Source: Blasia pusilla (lineage: Eukaryota; Marchantiophyta; Marchantiopsida; Blasiales). Taken from it: a DNA stretch of 64,000 nucleotides. Positions 12,087 to 23,199 of this stretch are shown here, piece by piece; the stretch's first letter is position 1, and every line of letters starts with the position of its first letter. Where the stretch lies: assembly GCA_050084515.1 (NCBI GenBank), contig CM114272.1:59644001-59708000 (forward strand). Direction: 5' to 3'. Below the pieces are notes generated by a model. It ran no database searches and was not told the origin of the DNA. It was given only the letters and a program-made list of their open reading frames with translations. The position numbers and the translations under genes were made by a program.

Positions 12087-13536
12087 TGTATAGAAGTCTT
12101 CCTTGAGCAAGACTAAAGACTCAATATCGGAAGTAAAGAGCCTTACTTTACTAGAATTGTGTGAAGAGTGACTGACACAACTCTGATGAGAGGATAAGAG
12201 ATGTAAAGAGATTAATGACTCTCTTGGAAGAGTGAGAATTGTGTAAAAGAAGGAAAAGACTGGAAAAGAAAAGAAGAAGAAGCGCGAGTGCTTCTTAAGA
12301 AAAGACCGCAGTAAGAAGAGTGTAAAAGATTGTCAACGAAGACTGGGAAACGTTTCTTTGTAAAGAAGAATGAAGATAGTCTTTGTGTAAAGATTGGGTA
12401 CAAAGAATGAAGAGCAAAGACTAAGAACTCTAAGAAGGAAGAGGAAGAAGCAAAAGAAGTCAAAGAGTCTTTAGGAAGCGGAAAAGTGTATTAAGAATAG
12501 GGATAGAAAGATAAGAAATATTTTGAAGGCAGCGGAGTGAAAGAAAGTAAAAATGAAGAATCTTCGCGGCGGCAGAAGGATAAGAGTCTTCGCGCGAAGA
12601 TAAGAGCGCAAAGATAAGACTGCAAAGAGAAGACTGCGAGCAGCGAGAAGACTGTGAAGACCAAACCGTCGTGGCAGTTTTGGAAGCTGGAAATGGAACG
12701 ACATAGTGGTTTAAGGGGAGCGGAAATGAAACGCCAGGGAAACCAACCAACTTAGGAAGATGGAGGGTTGGAGAATTTGAATAGAGTAGGTTAGGAGTAG
12801 TAGTTAGAAATCTAGATTAGAATAGGAAGATCAATCAAGGCTTGTAAAAGACTATTTAAAGAGCAAATCAGAAGAAGAAGGGATCATTCCCTTGTGTCTT
12901 GAATTTCCCAATATTGTTCCGTGTATCTTGAGTTTACCAACAGTCTTGGTGAGTGTGTAAGAAATTTTGTTGAGAGATGATCCAAGCTGAAGAGTCTTTT
13001 ACTTTCTGAAGCTTGTAATACTTTTCTAGTTCTTTCCACTCTTTGATGTAGAAGAAGAGTCTCCTCTCATACTTTATGATGTGAGGAATTGAATGTGGAT
13101 CCTATTGGGCTGTAGTAGAGCTAAGAGTTGAATCTTGTAGTTTCAGAATTCTAGAAGATAATCAAGAACAAGGAAGGAAAGTTGTTAGAGAGTGAGTAAC
13201 CTGCCATGACAGATTTAGTTCTGAAAGTAGGGTGAGCCGCCATTCTTGAGCTCTCTTTGAGGTCTTCGCGGAGCTTTGTTATTCAAGATTCGCAAGAATC
13301 TTTGTGTGCACTTGAGAAGAGTATTTTCCAAGAGCGAAGAAAATCCTTTTTCTTTTGTACTTGTAAAGATAATGTTATTGTAGTTAGTGAAGTATTTTAG
13401 TGAAGAAGGAGTTTTTTCTTGATATTCTTTATAAAACCTCTCTTTACTAAGGAAAAAATGATCTCTTGGGAACAAACTTAGTACTTTGCGATAGAAAGAA
13501 CACCTTCTTCCTAGAGTTGTACATTATAATGGTGCA
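12087..13536 (+). mobile_element. Solo LTR inserted in the Helitron gene, 6-bp target duplication
   Basis: The segment starts TGTATAG and ends GGTGCA, and is flanked by AAGTTT on both sides (12081-12086 and 13537-13542). Removing it with one flank rejoins the Helitron frame exactly (...DRKIKFGRHIIFPSS). It contains no element gene. It shares an internal block (GAGTAACCTGCC...AGTTCTGAAAGTAGG, near 13195-13235) and a GATC.TCTTGGG motif near its 3' end with the LTR family at 34545, 40066 and 61157, so it is a diverged relative. A CTATTTAAAG box near 12850 could be its TATA element. Confidence 0.8.
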
Positions 13537-14720
13537 AAGTTTGGAAGACATATTATTTTTCCTTCTTCTTTTAATGGGGGTCCACGTCATATGCATCAAT
13601 TATATGAAGATGCAATGGCCATTGTCAAGCACTTTGGAAAACCGGATCTTTTTTTTACTATGATATACAATCTTAAGTGGTAAGAAATAACGTTGTCATT
13701 GTTACCTAGCCAAACTGTTGTTGATCAACCAGATTTGGTTGTGTGAGTGTTTGAGAAAAAAAAAGGGAGTTCTAAGGGCTTCTTAGGAGCAAGCATATTT
13801 TGGGCCGAGTGGTGGGATGTATTAATGTGGTTTAGTTTCAAAAAAGGGGCTTGCCACATATCCATGTCTTGATTATTCTAGCACATGAGGATAAGCCACG
13901 TACCACTTTCGACTATGATGAGATCGTCTTAGCTGAAATTACTTATTCAATCACGCATCCAAGACTCTATTCTACTATAGCTAATTATATGGTTCATGGT
14001 CCATGCGGGGAATTAAATTCAAATGCTCCATATATGGATAGGGAAAGAAGAAAATATACCAAAGGCTATTCCAAGGCTTTTGCAGAAATGACTATGGGGA
14101 CTCAGATGGCTGCCCAATCTATCAAAGGTACTTAATCAATTACTTCAATAATTAACTCGTCAGTTAAAATCTTTCCTCCACGATCTACGCTCTTTTTTCT
14201 TGCTTAATCTTAGAGATAATATGGATGTTATCTTGTATTGTATTCTTTGTTATATATGCTAGATCTGATGATGGAAAGAAGATCATAAAACGAGAAAAAT
14301 GTTTGGATAATCGATGGGTTGTGCCTTATAATCCTTTGTAACTACCTCTTTGATTGTCATACTAATTTGGAAATTATAAACAATATTTGAGCAATGAAAA
14401 ACTTATATAAATATATATATAAAGGATATGATGTTGTTTCATTTAAGTTGGCAAAGAATATGGATATCTTTACGATTATGGGGATCCATGATGAGACAAA
14501 CTTATATCTTGATGCAAGGTAAATTTTATAGAATTTGATTCTCTGTAAGGTTGCAATCAAATCATTTTTAATGATATATATGTAAGTATATAAAATAAAT
14601 TTCCCTTTTATGATATGTAGGTGTATCTCTTTTTTTATAGGTATGTTAGAGACTTTTCAAATTTAATTTATATGCGGAACAACCAATAATGTTGACATTG
14701 TACTATTCAAGCTAATGGCA
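13537..14720 (+). pseudogene. Helitron Rep (HUH) domain, intron-containing, truncated
   Basis: Continues the Rep reading after the LTR: FPSSFNGGPRHMHQLYEDAM and AIVKHFGKPDLFFTM (13549-13665), then GLPHIHVLIILAHEDKPRTT (from about 13845), whose H-I-H is the HUH metal-binding motif, and MVHGPCGELNSNAPYM. Past a probable intron (14128-14262) the frame reads DNRWVVPYNP, then YKYIYKGYD (the Rep tyrosine region) and NLYLDAR. A clear intron, 14519-14640 (GTAAAT...TTTATAG), joins DAR to YVRD. Similarity ends soon after about 14700, so the helicase half is absent. Several stops are present; not functional. Confidence 0.85.
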
Positions 14721-15760
14721 CTTCGTAGATTCATGCAACATAGTATAGATGATGAAATTATTACATGGAAGAATATTGGAGATCGAATTTTAGGGTTTAG
14801 AAAGAATATATCGAATTTTCATTCCATATATTTCATTAATTGTGTTTTGATTTGCAAAAATTACAATTCCCTACTTTCGCTTTCCTATATTTTATAACTG
14901 TTAATACATTATATTTTTTCTCAATTCTCAATAAAATTTAAAATTATTTCTAAAATTTTTTATTACCCGTGGACATTACTAAGGGATATATATCCGACAT
15001 CACACTTGTCCGACATATTTTACAGTTATTTTTTAAATCATTTGTCGTCAATACATCGAGTTCTAAATTCTATGATTTGTTTATTATTGTACGTAATATT
15101 CTACGTACCTATGTGTTGAATGTTTATGTAATAAGTACATAAATTAAGGTATCCGTACTAAGGTTTCCGTACCTTAACATGAAAATATTATTTTCAAGTA
15201 CTTTGGAATCGCAAATCCGCTCCGGTTCCGGATCTTGGAATAGTTTCTTGTTCATAAACGGGGACATATCCCCTCCTCATCATAAAACTTTCGAGCTGTG
15301 GAAATATGCGGTCATAACGCTTTGTTTCTTGCTGTCGAAATCAGAAAACACTCTAACGGAATGGGCAACTGAGGCTATAAATAAATTACTTCATTCGCAT
15401 TCTTAGAGACACCACGTATTCGTAGGTCATGGTGGTGGGATTTACGCTGTCAAATCATTCATCGTGCTGACCTGAATGTTCATATGTAGACATCGTAGGC
15501 ACACATGAGTACATCAGGTGCAAAACATTCTTATCACATTACTTTTGTCGCGAAAGGTGAGTAAGAATGATACATCTGTGACGCAACGTGGGACGCGCAG
15601 AGAGAACTGTGGAGTTTTGGCTTTGGAGTACTTTAAAGATTTAGGAGGGTGCTTTTTGTTTTCTGGGACATGAGCGGGATAAGTGCATATTGAGGATTCA
15701 GGAGGGTGATCAGATTGATCAGCTTCCCTCCTGTTGACATGATCAGTACCTTCCTCAGTT
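14720..15760. other. AT-rich spacer 3' of the Helitron relic
   Basis: No gene supported. A short structured element at about 15149-15178 contains two 13-bp near-direct repeats (AAGGTATCCGTAC and AAGGTTTCCGTAC) whose outer ends are inverted (TTAAGGTA/TACCTTAA). I could not assign a Helitron 3' terminus. Confidence 0.4.
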
Positions 15761-16129
15761 TTCTTGTACTTTGAAGATTTTGTTATCGCTGCAGATGTAG
15801 CTACACGGTTCACTCGCGAGTTTAGAGTTCCCTTCTCGGGACGACGCAGGTATCCCCATAGAAGTCGCGAGAACGGCAAGAGATCGTTGGTGCAAAGCTC
15901 GATCATGGCCTTGTCCACGGCGTTGAAGTTCCTTCTCGATTCCATGCATTTCGGGGTGAACTCCATATCGAGCTACCAAAAGCACTTGCATGGAGAGTAC
16001 TTGAAAGCTTGTAGAGATGGAAGTCCCACAGTTCCAGAAGTGGGATTCGTCTTCCGGAAATGCGCATTACATGACCGGCTTGCTCGGAGGGTTGGGCATT
16101 TCTTTTGTAATCTCCATTCAATTTGGAAC

Positions 16130-16802
16130 GTGCATGACTGCTCTACGCGATTTCCTGACGCCGATCAGCCACAGTGGACGGGAGTTGTCATTTTCGTGTA
16201 ATGCAGGCTACCATTATACGCCACGATCTGCTGTGTATTACATTCCACTGATCAGTACCAGCCAACCGTGTGCAACTCACACGTTCTTTGAATAACCCAG
16301 TTTAATTGGGACGATGCTAGCCTGGAGGAAAACGCATGGATTCTCGTTATCATGCCCGAATATGTATATTAGTGATCATTTAGTCCCCATAAAAGTGAAG
16401 TGAATGTCAGTCTATGAATCTGAGCTTTGCTCTGAAACTTCTCTTACCGGAGTTTGCCAGGACGGGTGGGTTCGTCGATTGCATTCGGCACCCAAGGAGA
16501 GCGAATGAAGCTGGTCCGTTGTCATGGCTTCAACTTGTACGTCGTTTTCCTGCGTGGCCGTGAGCCAAGGAGGACAATCATCGTTGCCAAAGACCTGATA
16601 TGACGATGTCGAAGCCAAATGCATTGGTCGGTCAGTACTAACTCAGGCTGTATGCAGAAAAGTGCGCCATATTCCATGCCTTGTGTGTCGATGTCACATT
16701 CTCAAAGCAGGTTCCAAACTGAATGATGCAATCACATATACACACTGGGAAACACCGCCAACACTCGTGAGAGCACCTACTTACATCATTGTGGTCACCC
16801 AT
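16130..16802 (-). CDS. PPWLTA-family gene, copy A (5' exons clear, 3' end uncertain)
   Basis: Exon 1 is 18 nt, 16802-16785, encoding MGDHND, followed by a GTAAGT donor. Intron 1 is 16784-16595 and ends in CAG. Exon 2 is 16594-16448, exactly 147 nt, beginning VFGNDDCPPWLTATQEN and closing with a GTAAGAG donor; all junctions are phase 0. Copy B has the same structure, and the first 19 nt of intron 2 are identical in both. A further block near 16196-16149 (SRPLWLIGVRK) aligns with SSPWLIPICEG in copy B but lies among stops here, so this copy may be decaying. I do not recognise the family; the product would be small and acidic at its N-terminus, with no visible signal peptide. No function proposed. 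Confidence 0.6.
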
Positions 16803-16949
16803 TTCTTATAGAAATGAAGTTGAAGATCGTATGAATAGGCAGAAACTCGAAGGCTTCGAGATAGCAACCGCTGCCACCTACAGGAAAGATCGGATCAAAT
16901 GTACAGCTCGAAATAAGAATTACAAGCCTTACAGACGTTGGGATCTTGT

Positions 16950-18160
16950 TGCACCCTTCCCTAATCTGCACTAGTACGATGTGTCGATTCCTGGTTTGAG
17001 TGGTCGATTTGGAAAATCTGGAGGCGAGGCTTTCCAGATGCGTTGCAGACTGGTAGCTTTCACGAGAGGCATGAGCGCTTCAAATACCAGCGAAGGGCAC
17101 TAGAAGCCAAACTCTGACTGCTGCATCTCTTGGGCACGGAACACGACTTCTTTGCGCGAGGGACGCGCAAAGACAAACTGCGCTCGCCGTGGTGATTCAA
17201 ACTGGCGGCTGCTGAATCTCGAGTGGAGCTCGAGTCTACTGCGGAATGCCGAGTTCTTCTCCGGACCCTGGACTTCCGAGGTTCCAGTCTATGGTCGAAG
17301 AGGTTCCCGTTAAGGGTGGAAAGGACGGGAAAAGTTATGTACGGGGCGATGGGAGTTCTGAGGCTGTACGGCCACGACTAATCCTGTTATTGACTCGGTC
17401 CTTCTGACCAAATGCCGTGGATTTTTCCTTGTATGAATTTTAAATGAGTTATGAACCCATGGTAAGCGCCACCTCGGAATATTCGGGTACATCTAGTCTT
17501 CCAAGCGGAAAACTGTAATGGTTTATGTAAAAATATTTATGATAAGTTGCTGCCGGAGAAAAGAAAATATACATTCTTATATTTCTCTTTAACCGTTGGG
17601 AAGACGAAGTGGTAAGAATTCTTTTTTAAGAGATGAAATCTCTACAGTACCTCCGTATCATACGTATTCGGTTTGAGGGAGAAAGAGTCCGAAGGGACTC
17701 CACACACACATCCGAGTTCGCATTCATCACGCACTCGCGATGTCTTGTTCTGCTGCACATGGAGAGAATTTTTCTCGTCACTCTTCTCGAGTCTTAGTTG
17801 TCTGTGCAGCCCATGCAGAGCATCACGTGCGCTCTCTTTGTCCATGGCGCTTGAAAACCAGTTCTTCATCTCTCTCCGCGTGCGCGTTAACTGAGGAAAT
17901 GAGTTCATCCCTCGCGTTCTCTCGGTTAGTAGCGTTTCGACGATAGTTCGAGTTCATGATCTTCCTCACATGACCTCCTGACTACGTCGTCAGGAGGTCA
18001 TCATGTTTTCTTTGTGTCTTGAGTCGACAGAAGTTCACCACACAGGACGTCTTTCCATACATACACCATCTCATACAACCAAGAAAATAATAAAAGTAGT
18101 CAGGAAGAATTATGCTCTGTGGTCTCTCTGCTCTGTATATTAGAGCACTGATAATAAGAA
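16950..18160. other. Spacer upstream of copy A with one strong hairpin
   Basis: No gene supported. At 17970-18001 a 13-bp perfect stem (ATGACCTCCTGAC) closes over a 6-nt loop, followed by a T-rich run. Short ORFs on both strands near 17640-17950 overlap each other and have no support. Confidence 0.5.
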
Positions 18161-18162
18161 TT

Positions 18163-18480
18163 CTACTTGAGATCCTTTTCTATCGCTAAACTCTTGCACC
18201 AACGAGTCCGATAAGAAATGAAGCGATGGGAAGATCCTTTTCGGCTTCTTGGCTCTTCAAGCGGTGACTCCACAAGAAATCCGTGACGGATGTTCAAGCT
18301 CTCGCACCAGTAAGTTAAATATAGAAATTCCGTTTCCTTGGCTAAGCTCTTCCACCTATGAGCCCGATGGGGAAATTCCTTTCGGACTGCTTGAGCCTTG
18401 AGCTCTTGCACCACTGCTGTCCTACAGTACGAAAATTCTTTCCACCTTCGAAGTTCGTATGCCAATGCTTATGAGAAAAG
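18163..18480 (-). repeat. Degenerate tandem repeat with a read-through frame
   Basis: The minus strand is open for 100 codons and its translation repeats itself: RWKEFSY, then EFPHRAHRWKSLAKE, then EFLYLTYWCESLNI, then RFISYRTRWCKSLAIEK. The DNA shows matching units of about 60-70 bp built on CTCTTGCACCA and GATCCTTTTC words. It may be a minisatellite whose unit length happens to keep frame, or a repeat-protein exon. Confidence 0.5.
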
Positions 18481-18679
18481 TGACTAAGAAGAGCATGTGG
18501 ATGCAGGAGGCCTAAGCCCTAGCGATTGACTGAACGGTGAGCAATTGCTTACAGATTGTTTTTTAGGAGTTCGAATCCCTGAGTGATCGTACAGGAATCT
18601 GGAAACCAGAATAAATGAAACTCGACAACAATTTTACACAACCATTCCAAAGTAAAATCTGGAAATATTTCCTTGAGTG

Positions 18680-19480
18680 TATACGGAATGGTTTATCGAC
18701 ATTCAGAGAAGGATGATCAAATTCGATGAAATTTTCCGTCTGTTCAGTAGGGAATCATTCAACAGAATAGCAGTGATCTCGCTTCGAAGTTTAGAACAAA
18801 GAAGGAGACACAATCTGCTTTTCTTCATATGCCTCCAATTAAATACGTGCGTGACGTCGTCTGAATCCTGGCATTCATACTTGAAGTATTGTGACCAACG
18901 AGTTCGCCATTTCGTGAGATATGTGTTCATTAGAATCGTTAGAATTCGGAACTTACGTATGTGGTCTCAGAACTATGTATGATTTCCCAGCTGTATATTC
19001 ACAGTTATTTGCTTTTTATCTCCGGTGGTTTTGATGCTTTTTTATTGTTTGGTAGACACGCCATAGTCTCTTCAAGGGAAGGGGGGGGGGAGGATTTTTT
19101 GGCTACGGTCAGGTCGGTTATCCAAACTCATGCGACCTAGAAAAAATCAGCGCGTGAATTTTTATGGAGACTGGTATTCACATGAGGTGTAATGATTGTC
19201 GCCATGTAATTAAGGAAAGCTCCTTGTGGTCAATGCATGTCCTTTGAAATATTTATTTTTGCTTTCCGAACTCGCTCAATCTGAATCAATCTTTCAACAA
19301 AATAGATTGGATCCACGTGCAATGCATCCACCTGAGACTGTCATCCTGAAAGTTTAGGTGTAGTCAACTTTTATTCGGCATCTCCGATTCAGTCCCATTT
19401 TCTATGTCTGATGAGAAAGCCTCTTGTCGTTCGTCATGCTCCCAGTAGCTAGTTCCTCTATGTGATCGATGAACATCCAT
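18680..19480. other. Spacer between 18.5 kb repeat and copy B
   Basis: Nothing I can support as a gene. There is a 10-G run at 19081-19090. A GTTCGAATCC word at about 18569-18578 resembles a pol III B box, but no tRNA fold could be built around it. Confidence 0.4.
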
Positions 19481-19969
19481 ATATTTGCATGAACAGGATA
19501 GGATCTTCGTGGTTTCTTCTGGTTGGACAGTAAGCCCTCAAGACTCTCCTCTCATCTGGACCGGATGGATCTATGGAGGTTATCAGTATTGTGATTGTCG
19601 GCGATCGAGAATGGAACAGGAATATTACTTTCACTGGATTGTCTCCATAAAACTCGACGGAACACGTTCCCGTGACCCCTTTAGTCCGAAGTCTCTAGAA
19701 GATGATTCGATAAACTCAGAATGTATTCGTGTCGAGGCAGTGGTAATGAATTTCGATTCACTCGCTCCAGCGCCAGCGCCCTTCATATCCGGGAAAGCAT
19801 CGGATTCGATTTGGATTTGCGTTGTAAGTTCTATGCCACTCCGGAGATGTCTTTTTGCGAGCCGCATATTGACATCCATCCTCAACAGTCTCCAGGATCT
19901 CGTTGCTGCGAGATTTCGTGAAGCAGATGTGCACATCATGATTCAAAGTGCAGCTGGATCTACACTTTG

Positions 19970-20692
19970 TCAACAATGCCCTGCGAGACCATTGCTCTGC
20001 CTACGGAGGCAATTGGATGGTGGTGCATCTGGATCCTGCCCCTCGAATTCAGAGGCTTTCCATGCATAGGTCGCATTCAGCGATCCAGACATGGTTTCAG
20101 AGTCCATTTTCAATCTCCGTTTCGTGCCCTCGCAGATGGGGATCAGCCAAGGTGAAGAGGAGTCCTCATTGTAATGTTCCCGCCAGTCGTCGCCATCTGC
20201 CAGAACATTCTTTCGCATCAGTACCAGGCGAAAATTTGCGAGCCACCCCAAATTTTAGTGATATGTATAAGATGCCAGAGCTATCAACACTATCATTTAT
20301 AGCGTCGACCCCTGCCAAAGGAGCATCTGAGTATGCAGAGAAGCCAAGTGAATATGAACACCAGTTTCAGAACAACTGGGCTCTGAAACTTCTCTTACCG
20401 AAGTCTTCAGTGACAGCGAAGCTCCGCACGAGAACCCGAAACCCAATGAATTTGGATACATCTCGTCAGCTGTGCTGGCCTGACCGTCAAATTCGCTTTC
20501 CCTGGAGGCAGTGAGCCAAGGAGGAGAATCACCGTTGCCGAAGACCTGAGATGACGAAATGGAAGGCAGGTGACGATTCAGTACTGACAGTTCATAATTT
20601 TACTGCGAAACTGTATTGTGGAGTCGAAGATAATAATAAGCAACAGGGAACCATCACAGCGAAAAGCGACTTACATCATTGTAATCGGCCAT
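19970..20692 (-). CDS. PPWLTA-family gene, copy B
   Basis: Exon 1 is 18 nt, 20692-20675, encoding MADYND, with a GTAAGT donor. Intron 1 is 20674-20546. Exon 2, 20545-20399, is again exactly 147 nt and opens VFGNGDSPPWLTASRESEF; it ends at a GTAAGAG donor. All junctions are phase 0. Further 3' an open frame (20251-19970) carries EDSSSPWLIPICEGTKRR and probably includes exon 3. The region around 20692-20850 shares scattered words with the 5' leader of copy A. The family is unknown to me. This is the best preserved copy: no stop is visible in the two defined exons. The 3' gene structure is inference. Confidence 0.6.
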
Positions 20693-21179
20693 TCGGTATT
20701 TTCTCTCGAATTTGATGGGAAGATCGAATCGAGTATACGCTGGCGCAGAATGTGATCAAAGATCGGAACCGCGAAAGACTCCTCACGAACTCGTAGCGAA
20801 GGTCTGGAAAAGAGGAATGGAGCTGAAGACCTAGACAGACCTAACTTTGTTTTCTGAGCAAACACTGATCCCGAAAGAGTGCTGGGGTCTGATATCGATT
20901 ACACTTCAGAGCCAACCTGGAGAAGATCTGGAAAGGGAGAGGCTTTTGAGACGCATGCGCTTCAGATTGATAGTCAGGCGAAGAGTGATCCCGCATTTAT
21001 ACCACCTCCGTCTCGCTCGCTCAGCCAGAGGTACGCGCATAGGACCTGTCCAGACGCAGTTCCCCCAGCAAAGGACAAAGTCGCAGGTCACGCTTTTTAC
21101 GTGTGTTTGACTATTTCAACGTGCGGAACATAGTATTTAAATGGCGCTAATTCGATCTGTCCGAGGACATCCGTTGATC

Positions 21180-21600
21180 CATGCTTTGTGGGGGACTTTT
21201 GACTTGGACGGAAATTAGTGAAATATCACTCATTTTAGACCTTTTTGCTAAAAGTGTCCATAGGAGGGATAGGTGTGGAATGTCTTCACTCTTGAAGGAA
21301 CTGAAAAAACAGGTGTTTGGAGACAGCTGGGATATAAAAGGGCATTCCTTTTATATTCAAGTTTTTCATAGTGATATCCATAGTCATAGTTTGAAATATA
21401 TCCACTTTATTATAAAATAATCATCAAAAGAGGACAAAGAAAGGTAATAATATCTCAAAAGAAAATAGCAACAAGCCGGTTCAACGAGCTACACGATTGA
21501 TAAGCTAAAACAAATCTGACAAGAACACGAGTGGTTGGTCAGACGTGAATGGATGACGAGGCGAGCGACCCCCACTACCTCCGAATGACGTATCAATGCC
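21180..21600. other. Spacer between copy B and LINE relic
   Basis: No gene supported. A TATTTAAAT box at about 21134-21142 could serve the minus-strand copy B about 450 bp away, but I have no other promoter evidence. Confidence 0.35.
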
Positions 21601-21626
21601 AAGGCTTGTGCACGTTGTAAGGCCAG

Positions 21627-23190
21627 TCAGATGCATTGCCGAAAATAAGAGAGAGAAGGACCACAGGAAGGGGCAAGGTGATGATTCTCGAGGGAGTGGT
21701 GAGCACATGTTTTCAAGAAAGTATCAAAAGACACATATAAATGACCGAATACTTCCACTGCAACAGGAATAAATCCATCAGTTGCATGTCTCACAGCATA
21801 ACTCAACTCCTTGATTCTTCCTGCAACGTCGGCCGCCAAACCTTTGGTATATGCGGCTCGACACACCAAATCATAACGTGTTGGATCAGCAACCACCACA
21901 TCACCTAGTGTCCGAATCCACCTCGAGACATAACAAGATCCATTCTCCGACGAGAGGTTGCTTGTGTGATTGAAGGTAGGACATGGAGTTGCTCTTGCCC
22001 AACGGTGTATCGTGCAGTACGAGCCACCGATGCTACCGCCTCTCTAAATACATCATGTGTGGCCGTTCGTTCTCCACCATGTGCACATCGGAGAATATGG
22101 ATACCCTTGGCATCAATGGGATCCCCGCATATACAATTCGGCATGCCTAAGAGAGAAAGATGGGGAAGTCCAAGACGTAACCGCAAAGCTGTCGAGAATA
22201 TATTTCAAGGAAGACGAAATAGAAGAATAAGAGGATTTGCAGTAAGCCACGTCCCCGCTTCGGTACGCGCACATGAACGTAGAGGAGCTCGATTAGCGTC
22301 GGAGGATGCCTCGGAGAGAATGCTAGAAAAGTTGATTTGATGCCGATTCTCGGAGATATGCTCTTGAAGTCAATGAAGCTCTTCCGTAATAAGTTGACTG
22401 AAAGGGGGTAAAATTGCTTGTGTAGCAAGAGGAAGAAGAGCTCGTGCAGATCTTAGTTGTTGTTGAAATAACAAGTCCCCCTCCTCTACATGGGCGATAT
22501 GATCCATCAAGATAGGTGTATCTCCTTGGAGAAACCTTGAAGCCATAATCAGTGCTACCAACGCCCAACTCCCCAAAAAGGCTGCGGGAGCAGATGCGAC
22601 TGTGGTGGACAATTCCACCCCTCCAAAAGAAATAGGCAAGATAGCTTGTCGAGAAGCAAAGACACCATTCCCTCCCTCAAAGGTATTCGGGCCAAGAAGT
22701 TGACCAGAAGTTGTCAAGATAGAAGCATCAAAAGAGGCCAACCGATGTAAGAACCTTAAAGTGGGAGGACAAGTGCGAAGAAGGTAGGAAGGACGTCGTA
22801 GAAAATATTGGGAGAGAATACCATAAGCCACTTGGGGATCCCCAAGATGAGATAACAAATGAAGCCATTCTACGTCTTTCAAAAGGGTTTCATCCAAGAA
22901 CTTTGAGACATAATCGATGAGGCCAATTGGGACCCTAAAAAATCTAACCCCTTCAATGTAGATGGGAAAATCAGGAGTAGGTGGGGTGAATTTTGAGGGA
23001 AGGCATGAAGGAGACCATACTCCACATTTACTAGGTTGGACTTTAAGGTTCAAGAAAGAAAGTTGCTCCACGAAATGGGTATAAGCAGGAACCACTTCAG
23101 AAGGAGGACCTATAATGTGAGTGTCATCAGCAATAGAAGGGGAAAGGCAAGATGGAAATGCTTGCGCTGATGCTCGAAGGGGGGTCAAAT
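21627..23190 (-). pseudogene. Non-LTR retrotransposon: RT C-terminus, CCHC and restriction-like endonuclease
   Basis: The minus-strand ORF 23188-22370 begins just before an RT catalytic motif, IADDTHIIGP, followed by LKVQPSKCGVWSP and the thumb (LLSHLGDPQVAYGIL). After a frame change comes LRLGLPHLSLLGMPNCICG and HILRCAHGGERTATHD, a C-x-C...H...C knuckle with the GG...HD extension typical of elements with a restriction-like endonuclease. Then RRRMDLVMSRGG, a 1-nt frameshift near 21905, and VVVADPTRYDL with IPVAVEVFGH, consistent with the PD-(D/E)xK nuclease core. The 5' end is cut off at about 23190 (dead-on-arrival). No poly(A) tail found. Confidence 0.85.
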
Positions 23191-23199
23191 TCTAAACCT

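Noticed and set aside
16017-16295. 92-codon plus-strand ORF with a hydrophobic segment
   Set aside because: Opposite to the strand on which the PPWLTA family exons lie; the homologous copy at 20 kb does not keep the frame.
18500-18600. Possible tRNA or tRNA-derived SINE (GTTCGAATCC B-box-like word)
   Set aside because: No acceptor stem or convincing A box could be paired with it.
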